In this document: positions 50,341 to 57,005 of the stretch, piece by piece
Layout: each line of letters begins with the position of its first letter
How positions within the stretch are numbered: position 1 is the stretch's first letter
Assembly (NCBI RefSeq): GCF_007004665.1
Contig: NZ_ML660068.1
Coordinates: 1 to 57,005, forward strand
DNA length: 57,005 nt
Direction of reading: 5' to 3'
Source of the DNA: Denitrobaculum tricleocarpae
GTDB taxonomy: Bacteria > Pseudomonadota > Alphaproteobacteria > Kiloniellales > Kiloniellaceae
Position numbers and translations under genes: made by a program
Notes under the pieces: model-generated
The model's input: only the letters and a program-made list of their open reading frames with translations
Database searches by the model: none
What the model was told of the DNA's origin: nothing

Positions 50341-51177
50341 ATGGCGAATTCAAACTGCGATAAACTCAGCGATGCTCTCTCGGCCTACGCCGACGGCGAG
50401 CTGTCGCCTCAGGAAACCACGCTCATCGAAGCGCACCTTGAGAGCTGCGCAGTCTGCCGGGGCGCACTGGCGGCCCTGAAAACGACGGACCGTCGCCTCA
50501 AGGCGCTGCGCCAGGAGGAGCGGGCGCCGGAGGACCTCTGGGGTAAGGTGATGACATCGGTCGCCACCATGGATCGTGATGCATCGGAGCAGGATGACGA
50601 GGCTGCGGCTGATTCCGTCTGGGGCGCGTCGCGATTCGGGCGCCGCCAGAGCCTGGGCATCGCAGCGGGTGTCCTGCTGACACTCGGGGTCGGTCTCTCG
50701 TCACCTTATTGGAGTCGCCTCGGCGGTAAAAATCCCCTGATCGTCGAGCCGGTGAACGACTTTATCACCTTCAAGGTCAGCGAGCGCCCGCTCGATATGG
50801 CCGCTTCGGACCCCGTCGCGCTGAAAGAGTGGTTTCAGGGCAAGGTGGATTTCCGCTTGCCGCTGAAGGGCGCCGAGATCGACGGCTACCGCCTGGTCGG
50901 CAGCCGCCTGTGTTACTTCCTCAAACGGCGGCTCTCCGCTTTGATGTACGAGCGATCCGGTGCGCGGATTTCCCTTTACGTCATGACCGGCGAAAATCTG
51001 GAGGTTCCGGAAGGCACCTGGGAGCCTGCTGCCAGCCGGGAAATCGCCAGCTTTGCGGTCGAAGACTACCGGAACCTGATCTGGCAGGATGGTGGTCTGG
51101 TCTACGCCCTGGTGTCCGATCAGCCGAAAGACGACATGCTGCGCTTTGTGGCCGGGCTGCATCTCGACAGCGCGTAG
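50341..51177 (+). CDS. Membrane-anchored zinc-finger anti-sigma factor
   Basis: 278 aa. The N-terminal anti-sigma domain has LSAYADGELSPQETTLIEAHLESCAVCRGAL (His-x3-Cys-x2-Cys zinc motif at about 31-38). One membrane segment lies at about 103-120 (SLGIAAGVLLTLGVGLS). The rest would be periplasmic, with no domain I can name. It directly follows the ECF sigma gene and should hold that factor inactive at the membrane until an envelope signal releases it. Confidence 0.9.
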   Translation: MANSNCDKLSDALSAYADGELSPQETTLIEAHLESCAVCRGALAALKTTDRRLKALRQEERAPEDLWGKVMTSVATMDRDASEQDDEAAADSVWGASRFGRRQSLGIAAGVLLTLGVGLSSPYWSRLGGKNPLIVEPVNDFITFKVSERPLDMAASDPVALKEWFQGKVDFRLPLKGAEIDGYRLVGSRLCYFLKRRLSALMYERSGARISLYVMTGENLEVPEGTWEPAASREIASFAVEDYRNLIWQDGGLVYALVSDQPKDDMLRFVAGLHLDSA

Positions 51178-51268
51178 GTCCGGTGTCCGCTGAGGACAAG
51201 CTGCCAGAGATATCGCCCGGTCGAACCCGGCGTGCCGACCCACAGGGGCAGCGGGTTCGACCGCGATT

Positions 51269-51880
51269 TCAGGCTGCGTTGCCGGACTTCAGTTTACTTG
51301 CGATCGTAGCGACATGACGGCCCTGATCGCGGGCAAGTTTGAGTTCGATATCCGTCGGTGTGCGCGAGCCATCCGCACCGGCGAGCGTCGCGGCGCCGTA
51401 GGGTGAGCCGCCCCGGACCTGTGAGACGTCGGTGAGCTCGGCCGAGGAGTAGGGCAGGCCGACGATGATCATACCGTGATGCAGAAAGGTGTTGTGTGTC
51501 GAGGTCAGGGTCGTCTCACTGCCGCCCCCGGTGCCGGTCGAGGTAAAGGCGGATGCGACCTTGCCGATCAGCGCGCCCTGCGCCCAGGCGCCGCCGGTCT
51601 GATCCCAGAAGTTCCGCATCTGGCTAGCCATGTTGCCGAAGCGGGTGGGGGTGCCGACGATGATGGCATCGTAGTCGGCCAGTTCCTTCGGTTCGGCGAG
51701 GGGGGCATCCTGATCGAGTTTGGCCCCCGCGGCACGGGCAACATCCTCGGGCATCAGTTCGCGCACGCGTTTGGTCGCGACCGTGACGCCGCTCACCTCG
51801 GCGGCGCCCGCCGCGACGGCGGCCGCCATGGCTTCGATATGTCCGTAGGTCGAGTAGTAAAGCACCAGTACTTTGGTCAC
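51269..51880 (-). CDS. wrbA: NAD(P)H:quinone oxidoreductase WrbA
   Basis: 203 aa flavodoxin-like FMN enzyme. [13 protein letters not shown] (about 7-19) and [22 protein letters not shown] (about 77-98) are WrbA signatures, as is [14 protein letters not shown] (about 113). GTG start with AAGGACG upstream. It performs two-electron quinone reduction in stress defence. It is convergent with the anti-sigma gene. Confidence 0.95.
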   Translation of the reverse strand: MTKVLVLYYSTYGHIEAMAAAVAAGAAEVSGVTVATKRVRELMPEDVARAAGAKLDQDAPLAEPKELADYDAIIVGTPTRFGNMASQMRNFWDQTGGAWAQGALIGKVASAFTSTGTGGGSETTLTSTHNTFLHHGMIIVGLPYSSAELTDVSQVRGGSPYGAATLAGADGSRTPTDIELKLARDQGRHVATIASKLKSGNAA

Positions 51881-51994
51881 GTAGGATCGTCCTTTCGTCT
51901 CACTGTTGGGCCGTTTTTGGAATGTGGCGTAAGCGGGTTGGCCGCACCCGCTGCCTCACCGGGGTGAGACAACGCGCGGCTATTTCTTCAGACT

Positions 51995-54226
51995 CTAGGC
52001 CAGGGCCGTTTGAACCCGGTCCGGGATAAAGGGCAGATGGCGCAAACGCCTCCCGGTCAAGGCATGGAAAGCGTTTGCGACCGCGGCGGCAACCATCGGG
52101 GTTCCAACCTCACCGATGCCTGTGGGCCGCGCCTCGCTTTCTTCCAGATGGATCTCGATCTCCGGTACTTCGTTGGCCCGCAGGATCTCATAGTCGTAGT
52201 AGTTCGACTGCTCGACCTCGCCGCCGCTGATGGTGACGCGCTCCTTGAGGCTGCTGCTCAGCCCGAAGACAATACCGCCCTCGATCTGGGCCAGGGCATT
52301 GTCGGGCGAGACGATCAGCCCCGCGTCGACGGCGGTCCAGAAGTGCTGGACCGTGATGACCCCACTCTCCCGGTCCAGCGCGATTTCAGCTATGCCGGCA
52401 GCCATGGAGTCGCCGTAACCGGCGAAGGAAACACCGAGCGCGGTTTCCTCCCGCGGGCTGTTCCAGTCCGCCATCTCGGCGACCCGCTTCAGGAGCTTTT
52501 GGCCGCGCGGATTGGAGGCCAGCAGCGCCAAGCGAAAGTCGATGGGATCGCTGCGCGCCTCCAGGGCCAGTTCGTCCATGAAGGCTTCGGCGGCAAAGCT
52601 CGTGTAGCTGGCGCCGATTCCGCGCCAGGGGGCCAGGGGGGCATGGCGCTCGGTCAGAATGTGTTCCGCGCGCATGTCGGGAAAGCCGTAAAACTTGCTC
52701 TCCGAGCCGCGCATGGAGATGATGTCCTTGGGCCGCACCTGTTCCCAGCGCAGCGCGTTGAAGTAGGCAATCACCGACGGCGTGGCGACCCGGTGTTCCC
52801 AGCCGGACAGCGCGCCGTCGGCGGTCAGTCCGGCCCGGAGTCGCTGTGCCGCCGCGGGCCGCAGGCGTCCGTTCTTGACGTCGTCCTCCCGCGTCCAGAC
52901 CAGTTTGACCGGACGTCCCATTTCCTTCGAGATGAGCAGCGCATCGCTGACATACTCCTGTTGCAAAGCCGTGCGCCGTCCGAAGCTGCCGCCCATGGTC
53001 AGGGCATGGAGCCGCACGCGGTCCGCCGTGGTTCCTAGAGTTTCCGTGATCGTCCGTGTCGTCCAGCTCTGGGTCTGCGTACCGACCCAGACCTCCGCAC
53101 CCAAACCGTCGGGGTCCACCGAGGCCACGGCGGCCATGGGTTCGATCTGTGCGTGATAGGCGTAGTCGGAGAGATACTCCGCTTCGACAACCCGATCGGC
53201 GGCGGCAATGGCCGCGTCCGTGTCGCCGGCCTCGCTCCAGACCGCACGTTCGGCTGTCGGGTTCTTCAGGGCCGCTGAGTAATCCGAGAGCGTCATCTCG
53301 CTGTCGGACGCCAGTACGCCTGTCGCGCCCGTCCAGTCGACCTGCAGGCGGTCTTTGCCGGCCAGGGCCGCTTCCAGCCGCTCGGCGACCACGGCGATCC
53401 CCTCCGGCAGAGTGAGGACGCGCAGGACGCCTGGGACGGCCAGGCTCTCGCTGTCCTCGACCCCGGCGGCAGAGACGCCTTCGACAGGCGCGCGCAGCAC
53501 GGCCGCGAACAGCATGTCCGGAACCTGAACGTCGATGGCGTAGGTCTCACGTCCCGTGCTTTTGGCCGGAATGTCGCGGCGCGGCAAATCAGATCCGATG
53601 AGGCGGAAGCTGGACGCGGGTTTCAGATCCGTCTCGGTCACCTCGGGTACCGAGAGATCGTCTATGGGCAGGGCTGCGATTTCACCGAAAGTCATACGCC
53701 GGTCCGAAGCTTCGTGCAGGACGACGCCGGGTTCTGTCGTCACTTCGGTCATGGGCACGTCCCAGGACTTGGCGGCCGCGCGCATGAGAATCCGCCGGGC
53801 CTGTGCGCCCGCGATTCGAAGGCTGTCGAAATAGCCGTATACGGCGGTGCTGCCCGCCGTGTAGAGAATGTTTCCGAAGATCGGATTGCCGAAGCTCCGG
53901 TCGTCGCGGTCGAGCTGATCGATCTCCACCTTGTCCCAGTCGGCGTCGAGTTCCTCGGCGAGAATCAGCGGTAACGCGGTTGAGCTGCCCTGGCCCATCT
54001 CGGTCGAGGGAAAGACCAGGTGCACGCGGTCGTCCGTGCCAATCCGCACCCAGGCCGTGATCTCGGTTTCGGCGGCTTCTTGCGTGGTCTCATTTGCGCC
54101 CGCCCGAGAGACGGTAACGAGGCCGGCGCTCCCGATGGCGAAGGTCAGGGCGGAGGCGGATTGCAGGAAGCGCCTGCGGGTGAGCGGTGCAAGCGCTTCG
54201 GATGGTGTGGCTGAATGATTCTGCAT
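51995..54226 (-). CDS. Molybdopterin subunit of a xanthine-oxidase-family hydroxylase (IorB-like)
   Basis: 743 aa. The N-terminus has a twin-arginine signal, TRRRFLQSASALTFA (about 17-31), so the enzyme is exported folded to the periplasm. MGQGSSTALPLILAEE (about 75) and TMGGSFGRRTALQQEY (about 420) are molybdopterin-binding blocks, and PTGIGEVGTPMVAAAVANA near the C-terminus carries the active-site glutamate region. Its electron partner, the small 2Fe-2S subunit, is encoded directly upstream. The layout matches isoquinoline 1-oxidoreductase and aldehyde dehydrogenases that pass electrons to cytochrome c. No FAD subunit is present. The substrate is probably an aldehyde or N-heterocycle. Confidence 0.93.
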   Translation of the reverse strand: MQNHSATPSEALAPLTRRRFLQSASALTFAIGSAGLVTVSRAGANETTQEAAETEITAWVRIGTDDRVHLVFPSTEMGQGSSTALPLILAEELDADWDKVEIDQLDRDDRSFGNPIFGNILYTAGSTAVYGYFDSLRIAGAQARRILMRAAAKSWDVPMTEVTTEPGVVLHEASDRRMTFGEIAALPIDDLSVPEVTETDLKPASSFRLIGSDLPRRDIPAKSTGRETYAIDVQVPDMLFAAVLRAPVEGVSAAGVEDSESLAVPGVLRVLTLPEGIAVVAERLEAALAGKDRLQVDWTGATGVLASDSEMTLSDYSAALKNPTAERAVWSEAGDTDAAIAAADRVVEAEYLSDYAYHAQIEPMAAVASVDPDGLGAEVWVGTQTQSWTTRTITETLGTTADRVRLHALTMGGSFGRRTALQQEYVSDALLISKEMGRPVKLVWTREDDVKNGRLRPAAAQRLRAGLTADGALSGWEHRVATPSVIAYFNALRWEQVRPKDIISMRGSESKFYGFPDMRAEHILTERHAPLAPWRGIGASYTSFAAEAFMDELALEARSDPIDFRLALLASNPRGQKLLKRVAEMADWNSPREETALGVSFAGYGDSMAAGIAEIALDRESGVITVQHFWTAVDAGLIVSPDNALAQIEGGIVFGLSSSLKERVTISGGEVEQSNYYDYEILRANEVPEIEIHLEESEARPTGIGEVGTPMVAAAVANAFHALTGRRLRHLPFIPDRVQTALA

Positions 54227-54227
54227 C

Positions 54228-54680
54228 TTACACCTCCCTGGCGGCGCGCTGAACAGCTTTGACGATGCGGTTGTAGGTCCCGCAGCGGCAGAGGTTCGGG
54301 CTCATGTAGTCGAGGATCTCCGCGCGTTCGGGACTGTCGTTTTCCGCCAGAAGGGCGGCGGCGCGCATGATCTGGCCGGACTGACAGTAGCCGCACTGGG
54401 GAACCTGCTCGGCGACCCAGGCGCGCTGCAGGGGGTGGCCTCCATCCGGGGACAGCCCCTCGATCGTCGTGACCTTCGCGCCCTCAAGGCTGTCGATGGA
54501 GGTCAGGCAGGAAAAGGAAGGCGTGCCGTCGATGTGTACCGTGCAAGCGCCGCACATGCCGGCGCCACAGCCGAACTTGGTGCCGGTCAGGCCGAGATGC
54601 TCGCGCAGCACCCACAATAACGCCGTATCCGGCTCCGCATCGGTCTCGATCTCTTCATTGTTGACGTTCAATCGGATCAT
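54228..54680 (-). CDS. 2Fe-2S subunit of the molybdenum hydroxylase (IorA-like)
   Basis: 150 aa. The plant-type cluster is [13 protein letters not shown] plus FSCLTS (about 37-61) and the second cluster [10 protein letters not shown] with [10 protein letters not shown] (about 98-140). The start is the ATG 54678-54680 with GGAG upstream. It lies one base before the molybdopterin subunit. It lacks a signal peptide, as expected if co-exported with the Tat-bearing large subunit. Confidence 0.94.
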   Translation of the reverse strand: MIRLNVNNEEIETDAEPDTALLWVLREHLGLTGTKFGCGAGMCGACTVHIDGTPSFSCLTSIDSLEGAKVTTIEGLSPDGGHPLQRAWVAEQVPQCGYCQSGQIMRAAALLAENDSPERAEILDYMSPNLCRCGTYNRIVKAVQRAAREV

Positions 54681-55045
54681 CGAAGTCTCCTGAATGTCGG
54701 CAAAGGGATAACCAGAACCTGTTGAGCATCGGCTCAACAGACCCGGGACCGGAGTCGACAAACTGCCGATGGCTATGGCGAGGGGATGGGCGTAGAGCTC
54801 CGGGCGCGCTCGAATGGCTTAGACCCCGGCGCTGCGCCGGGTGGCAACATTCTGGACGGCATGTATGGGCGTACGCGGTTCAGTTCATGGGCCTCGCAGC
54901 CTGTCATGGGGTCTTGAAAGGTTAACTTGGTGCGAGGGTCCGATATTCCAAGGCCGCGGTTTCAATATCACGCTCAGTTGTTCCGGCGAGTCCTGTTGCG
55001 GACTCAGATTTGGAATGCGGGTTGTTTGGAAGCTGTGCTTCAAAA

Positions 55046-55080
55046 AGCACGAAGGCGGGAGGGATCCTGCCTTCGTTTTT
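55046..55080 (+). terminator. Terminator-like hairpin, copy 1
   Basis: ACGAAGGC and GCCTTCGT (55049-55076) form the stem, with an imperfect inner part (GGGAGGGATCCT), followed by TTTTT. An almost identical element lies at 56841-56877. No gene reading into it is visible on the plus strand. Confidence 0.6.
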
Positions 55081-55202
55081 ATCGTCGCTGCTGTTGGCAG
55101 CTTTTGGGCCCGGACTCTTTGGCGAGAAGGCGCCCTCCGAATAGCGTCGCGGCGGAAGGCTTCGCCCTCCTGGTGCAGGATCACACTAGATTCGATGATG
55201 TA

Positions 55203-55253
55203 GTGTCCCGTTGAATCTGAAATTCAAGGAAGTGAATTTCAGATTCGGGACAC
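55203..55253. repeat. Long imperfect palindrome
   Basis: GAATCTGAAATTCA (55213-55226) is exactly inverted as TGAATTTCAGATTC (55233-55246) around a 6-base loop. Outer GTGTCCC (55203-55209) and GGGACAC (55247-55253) extend the stem, with a 3-base bulge on the left arm. It is AT-rich in its core and has no T-run, so it looks less like a terminator than like a mobile-element relic or a folded RNA. Confidence 0.7.
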
Positions 55254-55315
55254 TGGATGATGGTCGCTACATCGCCCCCCGGAATCACAGGTGGTCGTCG
55301 CTGCACGACTCTTGA

Positions 55316-55927
55316 TCATCTCGGCGGCCTGTCAACAATTGCGTAGATTATCTCGAAAAGTTCATCTCGCGCCTGAACGGAAGTCAGTTCGCCGGTCGCA
55401 GCCGCATGAGAGAGAGATTCGGCGGCGCCAATTATTGCCCAGAGCCCAGCCGATGATATCGAACCTGTCCGGGCGAAAGGAAGAAGTGCGGCCCTGCATC
55501 TTTCGATGAACCCGATTTGATATTCGCGTTTAATCGCCTCGAGTTCCGGGGACCCGGCAAGCGCGGCAATTACGCCCGGAATTTCGCGTCCCTGAAGCAG
55601 AATGCACTCGACATAGGAGGACGCGATTACTCTGGCTCTGCCCGCCAAGCTCGAGGCGCTTGTCTTCAAGGCCGCCTCCATGAGTGCATTCTGACGCGCG
55701 TCGTATTCCCTGTACAATTCGGCAAGCAGCCCGGACCGCGATCCGAAATGATCGTAAACCACCGGTTTCGTTACGCCTGCTTTCTCGGCCAAGCGACCGA
55801 GCGTAAGCGCTTCCGTTCCTTCCTCTCGAATTATCCTCCAGGCAACGTCAAGAAGCTGGCGAAATCGATCCGCTCTTGCCAAACGCTGCCTTCGGGGAGG
55901 CTTCCCATCCAATTTTTTCCGGACCAC
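55316..55927 (-). CDS. TetR-family transcriptional regulator
   Basis: 203 aa. The helix-turn-helix (RFRQLLDVAWRIIREEGTEAL... with LAEKAGVTKPVVYDHFGSRSGLLAELY, about residues 21-70) is standard. GTG start (TTAGTAA-rich operator 11 bases upstream). It is divergent from a quinone reductase gene across 82 bp that is almost filled by a palindrome, so it most likely represses that gene and itself. The ligand is probably a quinone or other electrophile, by analogy with similar pairs. Confidence 0.92.
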   Translation of the reverse strand: MVRKKLDGKPPRRQRLARADRFRQLLDVAWRIIREEGTEALTLGRLAEKAGVTKPVVYDHFGSRSGLLAELYREYDARQNALMEAALKTSASSLAGRARVIASSYVECILLQGREIPGVIAALAGSPELEAIKREYQIGFIERCRAALLPFARTGSISSAGLWAIIGAAESLSHAAATGELTSVQARDELFEIIYAIVDRPPR

Positions 55928-55937
55928 TTGATATCTT

Positions 55938-55968
55938 ATATACCATTAGTAAGTTACTAATAGTATAT
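55938..55968. promoter_or_regulatory. TetR-type operator palindrome
   Basis: ATTAGTAA (55945-55952) and TTACTAAT (55954-55961) flank a central G. Beyond one mismatched pair, ATATAC (55938-55943) mirrors GTATAT (55963-55968). The 31-bp site has only one mismatched pair and lies between divergent tetR and the reductase gene. Confidence 0.85.
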
Positions 55969-56009
55969 TATTTTTAGCCAAGAAACAACGCGTAAGAAGG
56001 AACTCTTGC

Positions 56010-56618
56010 ATGCACGCCCTCATCGTCTTTGCCCACCCCGATCCCAAATCCAGGACGCGCAGCGTCGCCGCTCGCGTTGCGGAAGGGATCGTCGATTCAG
56101 ATCATGGGCATTCCTTTGAAATCGCGGACCTGGCCGCAGAGGGGTTTGATCCGAGGTTTATTTCATCGGATATCGCCGCTCACCTGCGCGCATCGCCTCC
56201 TTCGGCCGATGTTACCGCGGAGCAAGACAGGATCGATCGCGCCGACGCTCTTGTACTTGTGTATCCCGTTTACTGGTGGTCTATGCCGGCGCTTTTGAAA
56301 GGCTGGATAGATCGGGTTTTTGCCAATGGGTGGGCTTACGATGAAGCTCCAGGCCTCAAGCTGAAAAAAAACCTTCAACACCTTCCGGTTCACTTGATCG
56401 CAATTGGTGGCGCAAGCGAACGAACCTATGCGCGGCACGGATATTTTGGTGCGATGAAGACGCAGATCGACCACGGCATCTTTGACTATTGTGGCGCGCC
56501 CGTAAAAACCTCAGAGCTTCTGCTGGATTCCGAAACGCAGGATCCGAAATCACTCATGGACGCCGCCCACAGCATTGGTGCAAACGTCTTCTCGCTATCG
56601 GAACAAAAAGTGGCGTAA
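56010..56618 (+). CDS. Flavodoxin-fold NAD(P)H:quinone reductase (NQO/MdaB/KefF-like)
   Basis: 202 aa. VFAHPDPKSRTRSVA (about 6-20) is the flavin-phosphate loop, YPVYWWSMPALLKGWIDRVF (about 89-108) the central family motif and IGGASERTYARHG near 130 the FAD-site loop. The first loop reads SRTRS where relatives usually have SFN. It is divergent from tetR and probably induced by electrophiles or quinones through that repressor. It lowers quinone toxicity by two-electron reduction. Confidence 0.92.
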   Translation: MHALIVFAHPDPKSRTRSVAARVAEGIVDSDHGHSFEIADLAAEGFDPRFISSDIAAHLRASPPSADVTAEQDRIDRADALVLVYPVYWWSMPALLKGWIDRVFANGWAYDEAPGLKLKKNLQHLPVHLIAIGGASERTYARHGYFGAMKTQIDHGIFDYCGAPVKTSELLLDSETQDPKSLMDAAHSIGANVFSLSEQKVA

Positions 56619-56840
56619 CCAAAGCATCGACTGCGGCGCGTCCGCCAACGTCATTGGCGACAGCGACCAGGTCTCGATCTGCAGAGGAAAGCATCCTTTG
56701 CAACGCCAAACACTTTCAGGATAAGTCGGGCAGGAGGAGTCAGGTTGTTCGCCCCTGAAGACTTGCGCTCTGAGCGAAGATGTCAGTCTGCGGCGAGGGG
56801 CTGTCAGTCCCGGTTTTGGCTTTCAGCGGAATTGTTTCTA

Positions 56841-56877
56841 AAAGCACGAAGGCGGGAGTGATCCCGCCTTCGTTTTC
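56841..56877. terminator. Rho-independent terminator, copy 2
   Basis: ACGAAGGCGGGA (56846-56857) pairs perfectly with TCCCGCCTTCGT (56862-56873) around GTGA, with TTTT on one side and AAAA (minus-strand T-run) on the other. It lies between the quinone reductase gene and a convergent gene entering from the right, so it can stop transcription from both sides. Confidence 0.8.
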
Positions 56878-56915
56878 CCGTCTATACGAATTGCCCCTTT
56901 AGAGGCTCGGCCCCT

Positions 56916-57005
56916 TTAAAGAGAAGGTTGGGGCCGCATGTCCTTGGGGTCGATGCCCGCGACGGCGACCGGCTTCTTCATGGCGTCGCGCCGGAAGGGC
57001 TCGCC
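56916..57005 (-). CDS. C-terminal 29 codons of an unidentified protein (partial)
   Basis: Read on the minus strand from the right edge, 29 codons end in TAA at 56916-56918; the C-terminal part reads VAGIDPKDMRPQPSL. Codon use is GC-rich like the real genes here and a terminator follows 40 bases later. The frame assumption cannot be tested further because the rest of the gene is outside the window, and I do not recognise the protein. Confidence 0.45.
   Translation of the reverse strand, partial: GEPFRRDAMKKPVAVAGIDPKDMRPQPSL

Larger units (their letters stand above)
54681..55315. other. Non-coding region with three hairpins
   Basis: 635 bp without a credible gene. It holds a small perfect hairpin at 54720-54739 (TGTTGAGC / GCTCAACA, 4-base loop) in the leader of the 2Fe-2S gene, a terminator-like hairpin at 55049-55080 and a long palindrome at 55203-55253. 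Composition is mixed and the region may be a patchwork of remnants. Confidence 0.6.

Noticed and set aside
54720-54739. Possible terminator or riboswitch in the 2Fe-2S gene leader
   Set aside because: The 8-bp stem with 4-base loop has no T-run and no recognisable aptamer; it was kept only as a note in the region entry.

Overview
The window is GC-rich, densely packed DNA from what is most likely an alphaproteobacterium (Rhodospirillales or Hyphomicrobiales-like). The reasons are the many solute-uptake operons (two TRAP systems, a FrcBCA-type and a MalFGK-type ABC system), the ATGA/GTGA gene overlaps, a znuA<>znuCB-zur locus of alphaproteobacterial layout and an ECF promoter close to the GGAAC-N16-CGTT form. 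The assignment is an inference from gene content. I saw no rRNA, tRNA or CRISPR array.

Layout. 1-120: probable edge of an IS5-type insertion sequence (transposase N-terminus on the minus strand). 221-3305: TRAP transporter dctPQM. 3341-6290: Lrp/AsnC regulator, divergent from arginase and ornithine aminotransferase (arginine to glutamate semialdehyde). 6309-6884: an orphan, truncated AAA+ ATPase. 7103-17374: minus-strand cluster of pfkB-type kinase, DeoR regulator, class I aldolase, fucose-isomerase-like protein, GH31 glycosidase, SDR and a second TRAP transporter. This is a complete isomerase-kinase-aldolase route whose kinase closely resembles sulfofructose kinase YihV. 17507-21043: zinc uptake znuA<>znuCB-zur with a probable Zur box. 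21064-23855: Ser-Cys proline-racemase-family enzyme, an SDR and a beta-hydroxyacid dehydrogenase. 23877-36053: myo-inositol catabolism (iolJ, iolB, iolC, iolD, two Gfo/Idh/MocA dehydrogenases, iolE-like), a LacI regulator and a FrcBCA-type ABC transporter, joined by two copies of one LacI-type operator. 36160-47287: SorC regulator divergent from a nine-gene polyol or sugar operon (ABC transporter, SDR, FGGY kinase, glycerol-1-phosphate-dehydrogenase-like and GpsA-like proteins, RpiB-like isomerase) with a tandem operator. 47758-51177: ferredoxin-NADP reductase, nitroreductase, ECF sigma and anti-sigma factor with a likely autoregulated ECF promoter. 51269-56618: WrbA, a two-subunit molybdenum hydroxylase, TetR divergent from a flavodoxin-fold quinone reductase. 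56916-57005: C-terminus of an unidentified gene.

How it works together: most of the window is a catabolic island. Each module carries its own uptake system or regulator, and operators for four of the regulators (LacI, SorC, Zur, TetR) can be read directly as inverted repeats. The most interesting module is 7103-17374. Its gene families match known sulfoquinovose (sulfoglycolysis) pathways and an anion-type TRAP importer is attached, but its GH31 enzyme lacks most of the canonical sulfoquinovosidase signature, so the real substrate may be a different, perhaps undescribed, 6-substituted sugar. The second is the 37544-47287 operon, which carries two different polyol-phosphate-type dehydrogenases with a FGGY kinase and does not match a pathway I can name.
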